Counted from the first letter of the stretch, positions 7,754 to 16,262 are shown. The stretch is DNA of 64,000 nucleotides from Paenibacillus antri (GCF_005765165.1 NZ_VCIW01000021.1:62001-126000); one strand, 5' to 3'. Notes: generated from the letters alone by a model not told the origin. Numbers and translations are program-made.

Positions 7754-7786
7754 GGAAGGCCGGAGCCCTTAGGACTCCGGCCTTCC
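7754..7786. terminator. Intrinsic terminator, probably bidirectional
   Basis: GGAAGGCCGGAG (7754-7765) pairs perfectly with CTCCGGCCTTCC (7775-7786) around a 9-nt loop. It lies between the plus-strand 47-residue gene and the convergent DUF421 gene. Confidence 0.8.
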
Positions 7787-7846
7787 TCGTTGAGGTCCCG
7801 ACCCGACCTCCGTTCGCTCGATCCGCCTCGTTCCGCCGCCGCCGCG

Positions 7847-8530
7847 CTAATGCCGAAAGCGCGGCACGCCGGCCTCGGATTCCCGTCGGCGCGAGACCGA
7901 CACCCGTCCGTCGGAGCCGAACGAAGCGTAAAACACGTCTCCCAGCGACTCGATGCCTTGCGCCCGCAGCTGCTCCTCCAGCCACGCCATCGATTTCCCG
8001 TGCACCCGAAGCGAGTCCTCGTTCACGATCCCCTCGACGATGAGCGTGTACGAGAACGGCTGACCGCGCTCGAGCACCGTCAGCTTGCCCGTCCCCTCCA
8101 CGATCGCCATCTCGACGCGGCTGACGTCGAAGACGCCCTTATCCCTTAACATCTGCAGCACGTTATCGATCGTGTACCGGATCGATCCGATGTTGCGGTC
8201 GAGCAGCTTGCCCTGGTAGACGACGACGGTCGGCTCGAACGACGTCACGAGGCGAAACCGGCGATAGCGCACCGCGGCCCACGACACGAGCCTCTCCAAC
8301 AAGACGACCATGACGATCGACGCCGCCGTGTGCGCGTGGTCGATGCGCGGGTCGACGATGTCGGCCGCGACGATCGAACCGAGCGTCAAGACGACGAGCA
8401 AGTCGAACACCGGCAGCTCGCCGACCGACCGCTTCCCCATGAAGAGCGCCGCAAGCAGCATAAGGGGGAAGATCGTAGACGTTCTGCCGACGACTATCCA
8501 CAAATCCGCGAACTGATGCAAGCGAGTCAT
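7847..8530 (-). CDS. DUF421 / YetF family membrane protein
   Basis: A 227-residue protein with about three N-terminal membrane helices (WIVVGRTSTIFPLMLLAALF, LLVVLTLGSIVAADIV, TAASIVMVVLLERLVSW) and a cytoplasmic C-terminal domain with the family segments KLLDRNIGSIRYTIDNVLQM and LRDKGVFDVSRVEMAIVE. DUF421 proteins (YetF, YdfS, YkjA, YrbG) are widespread in sporeformers; YetF is reported in spore envelope or germination contexts, but no biochemical activity is settled. The C-terminal ~20 residues are Arg-rich and unlike the core. Length is typical. Confidence 0.88.
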   Translation of the reverse strand: MTRLHQFADLWIVVGRTSTIFPLMLLAALFMGKRSVGELPVFDLLVVLTLGSIVAADIVDPRIDHAHTAASIVMVVLLERLVSWAAVRYRRFRLVTSFEPTVVVYQGKLLDRNIGSIRYTIDNVLQMLRDKGVFDVSRVEMAIVEGTGKLTVLERGQPFSYTLIVEGIVNEDSLRVHGKSMAWLEEQLRAQGIESLGDVFYASFGSDGRVSVSRRRESEAGVPRFRH

Positions 8531-8620
8531 CTCCGTAAGCGCCGAAAGGCCGCCGAATAGGTATGATTCGTATTATGGACCGCCGCCCGAAAAATATGAG
8601 GAGACGCGCACAGAATTCGC

Positions 8621-8650
8621 TTGACGGGTAGCGTTTTCCGGTGATATAGT
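8621..8650 (+). promoter_or_regulatory. Sigma-A promoter of the marR-mmpL operon
   Basis: TTGACG (8621-8626), an 18-bp spacer and TATAGT (8645-8650). It leaves an ~80-nt leader before the MarR gene, room for an autoregulatory operator. Confidence 0.65.
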
Positions 8651-8732
8651 TCACTGGTCGAATCATTCGTCAGTAGAACATTTTCAGCATGAAACAACTT
8701 GTCCGAGGGTAGAAGGAAGGAGGAGAGAAGCG

Positions 8733-9173
8733 ATGGATAAGGCGCTATTGTCCTCCATCATCGAACGATACGAAGAAGCATCTTTCATCGTCACGCGCCG
8801 GATCAACGCCGCCATTCGCGAGCGAATGCGCGACGACCTGACGCTCGACCAATACGCGGTCATCCGCTATATGCGCAAGAACGATCGCTGCACCTCGTCG
8901 GAGCTGGCCGATACGTTCTGCGTCGGGAAGAGCTCCGTCACGGCCATCATCAACCGGCTGTTCGACAAGGACTTGATCGAACGGCAGCCGGACGAGAAGG
9001 ACCGCCGGGTCACATACTTGCGGCTCACCGAAGAGGGGCGTCGATTGTCCCAAGAGATGGAAGACCGAATTCAAGAGCTGCTGACCAAATACTTACGGCA
9101 TTTCGAACAAGACGAAGCGCTGCTCTTCATAGACACCTACGAGAAGTTGGCGCGCGTGTTATTAGAGCCTTAG
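8733..9173 (+). CDS. MarR-family transcriptional regulator
   Basis: A 146-residue winged-helix repressor. The MarR core is clear: LTLDQYAVIRYMRKNDRCTS, SELADTFCVGKSSVTAIINR, then wing DLIERQPDEKDRRVTYLRLT. MarR dimers usually repress the neighbouring gene and release DNA on binding a small amphipathic molecule. Here the next gene, 19 bp downstream, is a large MMPL exporter, so the pair is a likely self-regulated efflux operon. Cys60 (TFCVGKS), next to the recognition helix, might allow redox sensing; that is a guess. Strong ribosome site GGAGGAGAG. Confidence 0.92.
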   Translation: MDKALLSSIIERYEEASFIVTRRINAAIRERMRDDLTLDQYAVIRYMRKNDRCTSSELADTFCVGKSSVTAIINRLFDKDLIERQPDEKDRRVTYLRLTEEGRRLSQEMEDRIQELLTKYLRHFEQDEALLFIDTYEKLARVLLEP

Positions 9174-9192
9174 GGGAGAAGAGGAGAATCGG

Positions 9193-12100
9193 ATGATGAA
9201 AACGATACTGAAATGGCGATGGGCCGTCTTCGCCGGATGGATCGTCGTCGCGGTCGCGCTGTTCCTGACCGCCCCGAACATGGAGGAGCTCGTCCGCACG
9301 AAGGGACAAATCACGGTGCCGGAGGGCGCCTCGTCGGACGTCGCGGCGAAGCTGATGGACGAGTTGAACGCCGGCAAAGCCGACGCGGGAAGCGGCGCGT
9401 CCGCCGTGCTCGTCTTCCATAACGCGTCGGGGCTGACCGACGCCGATCGGGCCGCCATGAAGGACGCGCTCGAGCGGCTGAAAGCCGACGGCGCCGAAAC
9501 CGGCGTCACCGGCGTCACGACGCACTTCGATACGCCGGAGCTGGAGAGTCAGCTCGTCGCGGAGGACGGCAAGACGGTGCTCTCGCTCGTCACGGTCGAC
9601 TTCGGCGAGCGCACGCCGGCCGAGGCGAGAGACGCTCTGTATTCGGCGATCGACGACGTGCCGGTCGATCATTATTACACGGGCGGATGGCTGATCTCGG
9701 AGGACGTCATCGAGAGCTCGCAGGAAGGGCTGAAGAAGACGGAATGGATTACGGTCGTCTTCATCTTGGCGATTCTGCTGCTCGTATTCCGTTCGGCGAT
9801 CGCGCCGTTCATCCCGCTGATCGCCGTCGGCTTCAGCTACATCGTGGCGCAGTCGGTCGTCGCGTATTTGGTGGAATACGCGAACTTCCCGCTGTCCAAC
9901 TTTACGCAAATTTTCTTGGTCGCCGTCTTGTTCGGCATCGGGACGGACTATTGCATTTTGCTCATCAGCCGATTCAAGGAAGAGCTCGCCCATTCGGGCG
10001 ATGCGTCCGCGGCGGTCGTCGCGACGTACCGCGCTTCCGGCAAGACGGTGTTCTTCTCCGGTCTCGCCGTCCTCGTCGGCTTCGTATCGATCGGCTTCTC
10101 GACGTTCGCGCTGTACCGCTCGGCGGTCGCCGTCGCCGTCGGCGTCGCCGTGCTGCTGCTCGCGCTCGTCACGCTCGTGCCGTTCTTCCTGGCAACGTTC
10201 GGCAAGGCGATCTTCTGGCCGGCCCGCGGCTCGCTGGAGCATAAGCAGAGCGGCCTCTGGGGCGCCGTCGGCCGCTTCTCGCTGAAGCGTCCGGCATGGG
10301 CGCTGCTCCTGATCGCGGTCGTGACGATTCCGTTCCTCTCGGTGTACCAAGAGGCGACGTCCTACAGCTCGCTCGACGAGATCGGCGACAAGTACGACTC
10401 GGTCAAGGCGTTCGACCTGATCGCGGAAAGCTTCGGTCCCGGCGATTCGCTGCCGACGACGGTCGTCGTGAAGGCGGACCGGCCGTTCGACAGCCAAGAG
10501 GGCCTCTCGGTCGTCGAGCAAGTGTCCCGCGAGCTGGCGAAGGTGGACGGCGTCAAGACGGTCCGCAGCGCGACCCGCCCGACCGGGGAGCCGCTTGAGG
10601 ACTTGCAGGTGACGCGGCAGGTCGGCACGCTCGAAGACGGTCTCGGCGACGCCGGGGACGGCCTCGGCGAGATCGGCGGCGGCCTGTCCGAAGCGAGCGC
10701 GGCGCTCGGCGAGAACGCGCCGAAGCTCCAGGAGGCCGTGGACGGCGCCGGCCAGCTGATCGCCGGCACGAACGAGCTGAAGAACGGCATCGCGCAGCTC
10801 GGCGACGGCTTGAAGCGCATCGAGCAAGGCTTGCGCGACGGCTCGGCCGGCGCCGGCGAGCTGAAGAACGGCTTGACGCAGGCGCAGCGGAGCGCCGAAC
10901 AGCTGAGCGCGGCGAGCGCCGAGCTGCTGAAGGGATATCAAGAGATAGGCACGGGTCTCGCCGCGTTGTCCGCCGCCTACGACGAAGTCGCGACGCAGCA
11001 GGCAAGTCTCGCGGAAGGGCTGACGAGCGTCGGCCAAGGGCTCGGCGGGTTGGCGTTGAAATACCCGGAGCTGCAATCGGATGAGACGTTCCTGCAAGTG
11101 CAGGGCGCGGTCTCGCAGCTGCAAGGCGGCGCGGCGGAGCTCGCCGCGGGCCTGAAGCAGCTGAACGCGCAGCTCGCCGGCGTGACCGGCGGCATGCAGC
11201 AGGCGAACGCCGGCTTCCAGCAAGCGGCCGGCGGGCAAGCGGCGCTCGCGGACGGTCTCGCCGCGCTCGCCCAAGGCATCGGCGAGCTGCAGGCGGGCAT
11301 CGCCCAAGCGGCCGAAGGCCAAGCTAGAATCGTCGGCAATCTGCCGGACATCGAAGGCGGCTTCGATCAGCTCGCCGACGGGCAGCGGGAGCTGCAGAGC
11401 GGCTTCGCGCAGCTGACCGGCCAGCTCGGCGAATTGACCGACGGGCTCGACCGGAGCGTGGACGGCTTGTCGCAGGTGACGGACGGTCTGCAATCCGCGC
11501 AGGAGTATTTGACGCAATTGTCGGGCAGCCCGAACCCCGAGCTGACGGGTTGGTACTTGCCGCAGGAAGCCGTAGAGAGCGACGAATTCAAGACGGTGTT
11601 GGATACGTACTTGTCGGTCGACCGGCAGATCGTGAAGTTCGACGTCGTGTTCGACGGCAACCCGTACGACACGGAGACGATGGATCGGATGGCCGCGCTC
11701 GAGGCGGCGGTCGAACGCGGACTGCGCGGGACGGAATACGCGTCCGCCGCATATGCGCTCGACGGCGTCACGAGCATGAACAACGACCTGCGGGAAGTAT
11801 CCGCGAACGACTACGCCCGGACGGTCGTCCTTATGCTCGTGGGCATCTTGCTCATTCTCGTGTTGCTGTTCCGCTCGATCGTCATGCCGATTTACCTGGT
11901 GTTGTCGCTGCTGCTCACGTATTTCACGTCCATGGCGATCGCGGAAGTGCTGTTCGTCCGCATCTTAGGGCTCGGCGGCATCAGCTGGGCTGTGCCGTTC
12001 TTCGCCTTCGTTCTGCTGATGGCGCTCGGCATCGATTACAGCATCTTCTTGATGGACCGCTTCAAGGAATACCGCCATCTGAAGCCGACGGAAGGCATCC

Positions 12101-12399
12101 TGCTCGCGATGAAAAACATGGGCACCGTCATCATGTCCGCGGCGGTCATTCTCGGCGGCACGTTCGCCGCGATGCTCCCGTCGGGGGTCATGTCGCTTAT
12201 GCAGATCGCCGTCATCGTCCTATGCGGATTGTTCCTGTACGCATTGGTCATGCTGCCGCTGTTCATCCCGGTCATGGTCCGCACGTTCGGCGAAGCGAAC
12301 TGGTGGCCGTTCATGAACAAGTCGGCCGCGGAAGACGTCGACGACGGGGAGCCGTCGCCCGCGTATGCGCAAGCGTCGGACTCTTCGCTGCGCATGTAA
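9193..12399 (+). CDS. MMPL/RND-superfamily exporter (YdgH/YdfJ-like)
   Basis: A 1068-residue membrane transporter. Helix 1 is at residues 8-27, an extracellular domain follows (about 30-175), then five to six helices to about 340 with an FGIGTDYCILLISRFKEEL motif, the MMPL/SSD proton-relay signature. A long extracellular insertion (about 465-785) is made of Gly/Gln/Leu heptads (QLGDGLKRIEQGLRDGSAGA), the coiled-coil pattern also found in YhgE/Pip proteins. The second MMPL half carries ALGIDYSIFLMDRFKEY. Such proteins move hydrophobic compounds or lipids across the membrane by proton motive force; substrate unknown. Start 9193 (or ATG 9196) follows GGGGAGAAGAGGAG. Confidence 0.9.
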   Translation: MMKTILKWRWAVFAGWIVVAVALFLTAPNMEELVRTKGQITVPEGASSDVAAKLMDELNAGKADAGSGASAVLVFHNASGLTDADRAAMKDALERLKADGAETGVTGVTTHFDTPELESQLVAEDGKTVLSLVTVDFGERTPAEARDALYSAIDDVPVDHYYTGGWLISEDVIESSQEGLKKTEWITVVFILAILLLVFRSAIAPFIPLIAVGFSYIVAQSVVAYLVEYANFPLSNFTQIFLVAVLFGIGTDYCILLISRFKEELAHSGDASAAVVATYRASGKTVFFSGLAVLVGFVSIGFSTFALYRSAVAVAVGVAVLLLALVTLVPFFLATFGKAIFWPARGSLEHKQSGLWGAVGRFSLKRPAWALLLIAVVTIPFLSVYQEATSYSSLDEIGDKYDSVKAFDLIAESFGPGDSLPTTVVVKADRPFDSQEGLSVVEQVSRELAKVDGVKTVRSATRPTGEPLEDLQVTRQVGTLEDGLGDAGDGLGEIGGGLSEASAALGENAPKLQEAVDGAGQLIAGTNELKNGIAQLGDGLKRIEQGLRDGSAGAGELKNGLTQAQRSAEQLSAASAELLKGYQEIGTGLAALSAAYDEVATQQASLAEGLTSVGQGLGGLALKYPELQSDETFLQVQGAVSQLQGGAAELAAGLKQLNAQLAGVTGGMQQANAGFQQAAGGQAALADGLAALAQGIGELQAGIAQAAEGQARIVGNLPDIEGGFDQLADGQRELQSGFAQLTGQLGELTDGLDRSVDGLSQVTDGLQSAQEYLTQLSGSPNPELTGWYLPQEAVESDEFKTVLDTYLSVDRQIVKFDVVFDGNPYDTETMDRMAALEAAVERGLRGTEYASAAYALDGVTSMNNDLREVSANDYARTVVLMLVGILLILVLLFRSIVMPIYLVLSLLLTYFTSMAIAEVLFVRILGLGGISWAVPFFAFVLLMALGIDYSIFLMDRFKEYRHLKPTEGILLAMKNMGTVIMSAAVILGGTFAAMLPSGVMSLMQIAVIVLCGLFLYALVMLPLFIPVMVRTFGEANWWPFMNKSAAEDVDDGEPSPAYAQASDSSLRM

Positions 12400-12423
12400 C
12401 GGCATCCATTAACAGGCAGGAGA

Positions 12424-12450
12424 GGCTCGCGCGAAAGCGCGGGCCTTTTT
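12424..12450 (+). terminator. Intrinsic terminator of the marR-mmpL operon
   Basis: GGCTCGCGC (12424-12432), GAAA loop, GCGCGGGCC (12437-12445) and TTTTT. Confidence 0.85.
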
Positions 12451-12472
12451 CGCGTCGACGGCGTCGCCAAAT

Positions 12473-12513
12473 GAGAAAAACGGCCGGGAACCAACCCTCC
12501 CGACCGTTTTCTC
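12473..12513. terminator. Terminator of the Gln-rich gene
   Basis: GAGAAAAACGGCCGGGA pairs with TCCCGACCGTTTTCTC (12498-12513) with one bulge and one mismatch. The A- and T-rich flanks suit termination on both strands. Confidence 0.75.
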
Positions 12514-12520
12514 TATCCCG

Positions 12521-12853
12521 TTACTGTATATACGACGAACCCGACGCGCCCGGCTTGAACGCGTTCTGAATTTGGTTGCATACGCTGTCGATGTTTTGCT
12601 GCATCTGCTGCAGCTGCCGCTGCTGCGCTTGGATTTGCGCCTCCAACTGCTTCTGCGCCCCGACGAGATCGCCGCTGATTTTCCGGAGGGCGTTCACCGT
12701 ATCCATCACTTTCTGCGAGAACGAATCCGCGCCGGAGTTGAGGATGGCCTGCTGCGCCTGCATCGCCTGCTGCTCCTGCCGCATGAAGCGCTGCTGTTGG
12801 AATTGTTGGTACGAGCTTGCGCTCGAAGGAACGGGAGTCTGACTGTCTTGCAT
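12521..12853 (-). CDS. Gln-rich small protein, probable forespore/spore protein
   Basis: A 110-residue protein rich in Gln (SSYQQFQQQRFMRQEQQAMQ; KQLEAQIQAQQRQLQQMQQN), with a likely coiled coil at about residues 45-95 and one Cys. I do not recognise the family. A second Gln-rich protein of similar size lies at 14320-14688. Both have sigma-G-like promoters (here GAATA, 18 bp, CACACTA), so expression in the forespore is likely, perhaps as a spore coat or core-associated protein. The ATG at 12853 follows AAAGGAG. Confidence 0.75.
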   Translation of the reverse strand: MQDSQTPVPSSASSYQQFQQQRFMRQEQQAMQAQQAILNSGADSFSQKVMDTVNALRKISGDLVGAQKQLEAQIQAQQRQLQQMQQNIDSVCNQIQNAFKPGASGSSYIQ

Positions 12854-12906
12854 AAGGCGAGGTCTCCTTTCGAGAGGTGAGAGTTTGGCAATTTCTGCTT
12901 CGTCGT

Positions 12907-12936
12907 TAGTGTGCGGCGGGAGCGTACATTTTATTC
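12907..12936 (-). promoter_or_regulatory. Sigma-G-like promoter
   Basis: Read on the minus strand: GAATA (complement of 12932-12936), an 18-bp spacer, CACACTA (complement of 12907-12913). The sigma-G consensus is roughly GMATR-N18-CATNMTA; the only -10 mismatch is C for T at the third position. Confidence 0.55.
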
Positions 12937-12997
12937 CGAGTCGGGAATCCTAAAGAAGTTATATGACAGTTTCGGAAAATGGGAAGGAGGGACGCCG

Positions 12998-13564
12998 GTG
13001 TCGTGGAACCCGAGCGTATGGCCGGAGGCGCGCGCGCCGGAGCCGGCGAGCCGCTGCGAACGATGCGAGCTGGCGAAGCAGCGGACGCGCGTCGTCTGGG
13101 GGGAGGGCGCCGAAGACGCGCCGGTCGCCGCGGTCCTCGACAATCCCGGCGCGCGGGAGGATCGCGAAGGGACGCCGTTCGTCTGCGCCACCCGCGTCGC
13201 CTTGCAGCGCGCCGTCGCCGAAGTCGGTTGGACGGAGGAGACGTTGTTCGTCACGTATTTGCTCAAGTGCCGGCCGATCCGGAAATACGACAAGGAGCGG
13301 GCGCGCGACGCTTGCATGGAGTACTTGCGAGCCCAGCTGGCGGGCCGTCGGGCCGTCATGCTGCTCGGCCTCGTCGCGGCGCAGACGGTATTGAACCGGC
13401 CGGACGCCGAGATGGCGGAGCTGCGAAACCGGTGGCACGACTGGGAGGGCGTCCCGGTCCGCGTCACGTATCATCCGCTCGCGGTGCATCGGCGGCCGAA
13501 TCTGGCGCCGAGCTTCCTTGCCGACTGGCGCGCGCTAGCCGAGGTGTCGCTTCCACCCGTATAA
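12998..13564 (+). CDS. Uracil-DNA glycosylase, family 4-like (Fe-S)
   Basis: About 188 residues. Four cysteines have the spacing of the family-4 iron-sulfur cluster: CERC near the N-terminus and C-x14-C in LLKCRP...ARDAC. Motif 1 is VLDNPGAREDREGTPFV, a variant of the usual GEAPG-x-E-D, and motif 2 is TYHPLAVHRR. It would remove uracil from deaminated DNA. GTG 12998 is chosen because AAGGAGG lies 7 nt upstream; an in-frame ATG at 12911 lies inside the opposing sigma-G promoter and has no ribosome site. A family-1 Ung is also present at 26043. Its end overlaps the convergent TerC-like gene by 30 bp. Confidence 0.82.
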   Translation: MSWNPSVWPEARAPEPASRCERCELAKQRTRVVWGEGAEDAPVAAVLDNPGAREDREGTPFVCATRVALQRAVAEVGWTEETLFVTYLLKCRPIRKYDKERARDACMEYLRAQLAGRRAVMLLGLVAAQTVLNRPDAEMAELRNRWHDWEGVPVRVTYHPLAVHRRPNLAPSFLADWRALAEVSLPPV

Positions 13565-14170
13565 CGCGGTCAGCGCGAACAAGACGGCCGCCGCGGCGTA
13601 TAGCGGAACCGGCGCGCCCCAGCCGCCGAGCAGCGGTTCGGAGCGCAGCTGCAGCGCCGCGGAGGCGGACATGAAGCCGCCGATCCCGATCTGCACCCAT
13701 GGCGTGTCCGTGACGTACGCGTACAGCCGCGGCCCGAGCGCGACGAGGAGCGACATCGCGGCCAGATTGCCGACGACCGTGACCCAGACGCTCGGCGACG
13801 CCGCCGAGACGAGCACGGACGTATCGATCGACGTCAGCGCGTCGAGCCACAGCGTCGCGCCGACGATCGCGCCGATCGTTCGCTTCGGCACCGCCGCCGA
13901 TCGGAACTCGAGCGGCGGCTCGCCCGCGAGGCGCACGGCGAAGAAGACGATGCAGACGGCCGAGACGAGCCGCAGCCCGGGCAGGCGGAAGAACGTGTCG
14001 GCAAGAAAGCTGTACAGCGGGTGCGCCGCGCACAACGTCAAGAAGACGAGCAGGCGGACGAAGCGGGGTTGCGGGTGGCGCTTCAATCGGATCGCGCTGA
14101 AGATGAGCAGGATCGTGTCGATGGACGTCATGAAGAATAAGATCGCGACGATCAACGTCTCCTTCAGCAT
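13535..14170 (-). CDS. TerC-like integral membrane protein
   Basis: About 211 residues with seven or so membrane helices. It carries two copies of an acidic membrane motif (FFMTSIDTILLIFSAIR near residue 10 and LDALTSIDTSVLVSAAS near 110), the internally repeated pattern of the TerC/YkoY/Alx group, which is linked to manganese export and membrane-protein metalation. The match is weaker than for classic TerC. Start ATG 14170 follows GGAGGAAG; the longer frame from 14206 lacks a site. Confidence 0.65.
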   Translation of the reverse strand: MLKETLIVAILFFMTSIDTILLIFSAIRLKRHPQPRFVRLLVFLTLCAAHPLYSFLADTFFRLPGLRLVSAVCIVFFAVRLAGEPPLEFRSAAVPKRTIGAIVGATLWLDALTSIDTSVLVSAASPSVWVTVVGNLAAMSLLVALGPRLYAYVTDTPWVQIGIGGFMSASAALQLRSEPLLGGWGAPVPLYAAAAVLFALTALYGWKRHLG

Positions 14171-14267
14171 TGTCGGCTTCCTCCCCGCATCCGAATCCGA
14201 ATTCACCTATCTTTCTTATGTATTCGGACAAGGCGGCCGCTATGACCGTCGAACCGCGATAGCCAAC

Positions 14268-14299
14268 GAAAAAAAAAGGCCCCCGGAAACCGGGAGGCC
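14268..14299 (-). terminator. Terminator of the second Gln-rich gene
   Basis: On the minus strand GGCCTCCCGG, TTT loop, CCGGGGGCC, then a run of about ten T. Confidence 0.85.
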
Positions 14300-14319
14300 G
14301 CGCGCCGCGAGGGCGCGAT

Positions 14320-14688
14320 TTATTGGAAATACCCTTGACCCAATTGGGAACCGTGCTGCTGCTGCATATGGGTCGAGAACGAGCCCATCGCCTGACGGAC
14401 GGAGCCCTCGAGCTGCCGGCACGTTTGTACCGCTTGCTGCAGCGTGTTGATCGCGTTGTAATGCTCGTGCAGCATATGTTGGATGCGCTGCGCGTTCTGC
14501 TGCTCGAGCTGCGCCAGCTGCGCTTGCTCCTGCATCATCTGCTGAATGCGCTGCGCGTTTTGCTGCTCCAACTGCGCCATCTGGGAGTAGAGTTGATTAT
14601 GCTGTTGGGTTTGTTGGATCACTTGCTGGCAGAGCGATTCGATCTGCTGGAACTGCTGCGAAAGTTGGTTGTTCTGCGACTGGTACAT
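14320..14688 (-). CDS. Gln-rich coiled-coil protein, probable forespore/spore protein
   Basis: A 122-residue protein, about a third glutamine, predicted to be almost entirely coiled coil. An internal duplication is visible: MAQLEQQNAQRIQQMMQEQ is followed by LAQLEQQNAQRIQHMLHEH. No family is recognised. The promoter at 14745-14773 (GCATA, 17 bp, CATACTA) is a near-perfect sigma-G type, so it is probably made in the forespore. ATG 14688 follows TAGGAGGG. Together with the 12521 gene it may form a small spore-protein family. Confidence 0.78.
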   Translation of the reverse strand: MYQSQNNQLSQQFQQIESLCQQVIQQTQQHNQLYSQMAQLEQQNAQRIQQMMQEQAQLAQLEQQNAQRIQHMLHEHYNAINTLQQAVQTCRQLEGSVRQAMGSFSTHMQQQHGSQLGQGYFQ

Positions 14689-14744
14689 CGATACCCTCCT
14701 AGAGTGAAAGCATAAATTTGGAGCCGCGAACGCGACCCGACTCG

Positions 14745-14773
14745 TAGTATGCTCAGGAGTGGGAAATTTATGC
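14745..14773 (-). promoter_or_regulatory. Sigma-G-like promoter inside a 10-bp inverted repeat
   Basis: Minus strand: GCATA (14769-14773 complement), a 17-bp spacer, CATACTA (14745-14751 complement). The -35 lies in one arm of a perfect inverted repeat, GCATAAATTT (14710-14719) / AAATTTATGC (14764-14773), whose other arm is in the leader. Confidence 0.65.
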
Positions 14774-14797
14774 GCGCCTTATCGAGAAAACCGAAGA

Positions 14798-15271
14798 TCA
14801 GCTCGTGAACCGGTCCGCCACCGCGCTCGCGCCGAACGACTCGGGCTTGATGCGAGCCACGTATCCGACGGAGGTGACCCAGCCTTTGATTTCGGTGATG
14901 AGCGCCTTCGTGTCGCCTTGCTGGCCGATATCGATATGAATCTCGAGCGGCCAAGCGGACAGGAGCGCGCTCATACCTTTGGCGTTCAGCACGTCCACGA
15001 GCGCGAGGCTGAGCTCGGTTTCCTTGTAGATGCGGTGCCGAAGATCGAACATCGGCTTGTGCCGAAGCTTGCGGAAGTAGAAGCGCGCGCCCTTGCCGAC
15101 GCGATGAATGACGACGGCGGTGACGAACGTCGTGGATTGGCTCGTCGTATGGGAATCCGTGCCGATGACGATGGTATGCGGCGCTTTCGGATCTTCCTCG
15201 AGGAACGCCGCGATTTGGCGAATCATCTGTTCGACGGACAGGAGACCTGACGTCGGGCTTCGGAATTGCAT
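14798..15271 (-). CDS. YkuK family RNase-H-like protein (DUF458)
   Basis: A 157-residue protein of the DUF458/YkuK family. The conserved start FRSPTSGLLSVEQMIRQIAA, the central IVIGTDSHTTSQSTTFVTAV and the late HIDIGQQGDTKALITEIKGW are typical. The fold is RNase-H-like with aspartates in VIGTD and HIDIG; activity is undefined, and YkuK expression in Bacillus is linked to sporulation. ATG 15271 has AAGGAG upstream. The next gene downstream on this strand is the sigma-G-driven Gln-rich gene. Confidence 0.85.
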   Translation of the reverse strand: MQFRSPTSGLLSVEQMIRQIAAFLEEDPKAPHTIVIGTDSHTTSQSTTFVTAVVIHRVGKGARFYFRKLRHKPMFDLRHRIYKETELSLALVDVLNAKGMSALLSAWPLEIHIDIGQQGDTKALITEIKGWVTSVGYVARIKPESFGASAVADRFTS

Positions 15272-15370
15272 AAGGAGAACTCCTTTCCGATAGAAACGGG
15301 GATTATTCTCAGTATATCCTATTGTCAGAAAATTCGCTCCAATCCGAAGAGGTTTTCGAAAACGAAGAAA

Positions 15371-15407
15371 GCCGCGCCCCGGACCTGAAGGTCGGCCGGG
15401 GCGCGGC
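15371..15407 (-). terminator. GC-rich terminator of the DUF975 gene
   Basis: GCCGCGCCCCGG pairs perfectly with CCGGGGCGCGGC; on the minus strand TTTCTTCGTTTTC follows. Confidence 0.7.
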
Positions 15408-15440
15408 GAGGCGCGGACCCGGGCGAACCCGGATCGAAGT

Positions 15441-16016
15441 TTACGCGGATTTCAACCGCTCGTAGAAGGCGGCCATGGACGTTTGCATGTACGGCATCAG
15501 CCATAAGAGGCCTATGCCTAGCGTTAAGACGCAGAGGAGAGCCCATCCGATGAAGCTGAGCTGCAGGAGGAAGAGCTGCATCTTATGTCCCTGCATCATC
15601 TCCTTGCTGCGGTTGATCGCATCGAGCGGGGACAAGCCGGGGTTTTCCAGCAGAATGAAGTACGACATCGAATAACGGAGAGCGGCGATAATGCCGGGAA
15701 CGATCAAGAGCAGCATCCACAGAAAGACGAAGATCGCCTGCAGCAAATACAAGACTAGGGTCGGTACGAATCTTTGAAAGCCGGAAAACATGACGCCGAG
15801 CTCGGGGCGGTTCCCCCGAACGACGTGCAGGAAATACGCGTACAACCCGAATGCCAGCGGTCCGCCGAGCAGCAACGGGCCGATATTTTTCACGACGGGG
15901 ATGCTGCCGATCACCGCCGTGATCGCCATGTACACGAAGGCGACCAGCACCGCCATGCCCCATTGCCCGCGCAGGGCGTCGCGCGCCGCCGCGCGAATTT
16001 CCGCATTCGAACTCAT
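15441..16016 (-). CDS. DUF975 family membrane protein
   Basis: A 191-residue protein with five to six membrane helices. The family start (NAEIRAAARDALRGQWGMAV) and the central IPGI-type segment (LLIVPGIIAALRYSMSYFIL, followed by NPGLSPLDAINRSKEMMQGH) identify DUF975. Proteins of this group are widespread in Firmicutes and have no settled function. Ribosome site GGAGAGCGA precedes the ATG. It is monocistronic, with its own terminator. Confidence 0.87.
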   Translation of the reverse strand: MSSNAEIRAAARDALRGQWGMAVLVAFVYMAITAVIGSIPVVKNIGPLLLGGPLAFGLYAYFLHVVRGNRPELGVMFSGFQRFVPTLVLYLLQAIFVFLWMLLLIVPGIIAALRYSMSYFILLENPGLSPLDAINRSKEMMQGHKMQLFLLQLSFIGWALLCVLTLGIGLLWLMPYMQTSMAAFYERLKSA

Positions 16017-16165
16017 AGATCGCTCTCCTTTTACGCTTCCTAAATTGAATTCGATACAAGGTATTCGAATGCGGTTCCGCCTATGCCATCAATCGAAGTT
16101 TCGAGTTGCCTCCTCTTGCCAAGCGGGCGCGGTTCTACTATACTCGATGTGTCCGACAATCGAAT

Positions 16166-16262
16166 ACGGAAACCGGGGGCTGAATGAAGTTCGGCTGAGA
16201 TTGGGACCTTGTGTTCCTGACCGTGAATCTGATCTGGGTAATGCCAGCGTAGAGAACCGCGA
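16166..16262 (+). promoter_or_regulatory. TPP riboswitch (THI element)
   Basis: The conserved TPP aptamer blocks are present in order: CGGGGGCTGAA, then GGCTGAGA (16193-16200), and CTGATCTGGGTAATGCCAGC followed by GTAGAGAA (to about 16257). Thiamine pyrophosphate binding would fold the aptamer and favour the terminator at 16279-16327, shutting off the downstream transport operon. The central helix between the blocks is short. The remainder of 16017-16380 holds only this leader. Confidence 0.95.

Noticed and set aside
9127-11517. 796-codon frame antisense to the MMPL gene
   Set aside because: Arg/Leu/Gln-rich mirror of a GC-rich gene whose own frame has clear family motifs.
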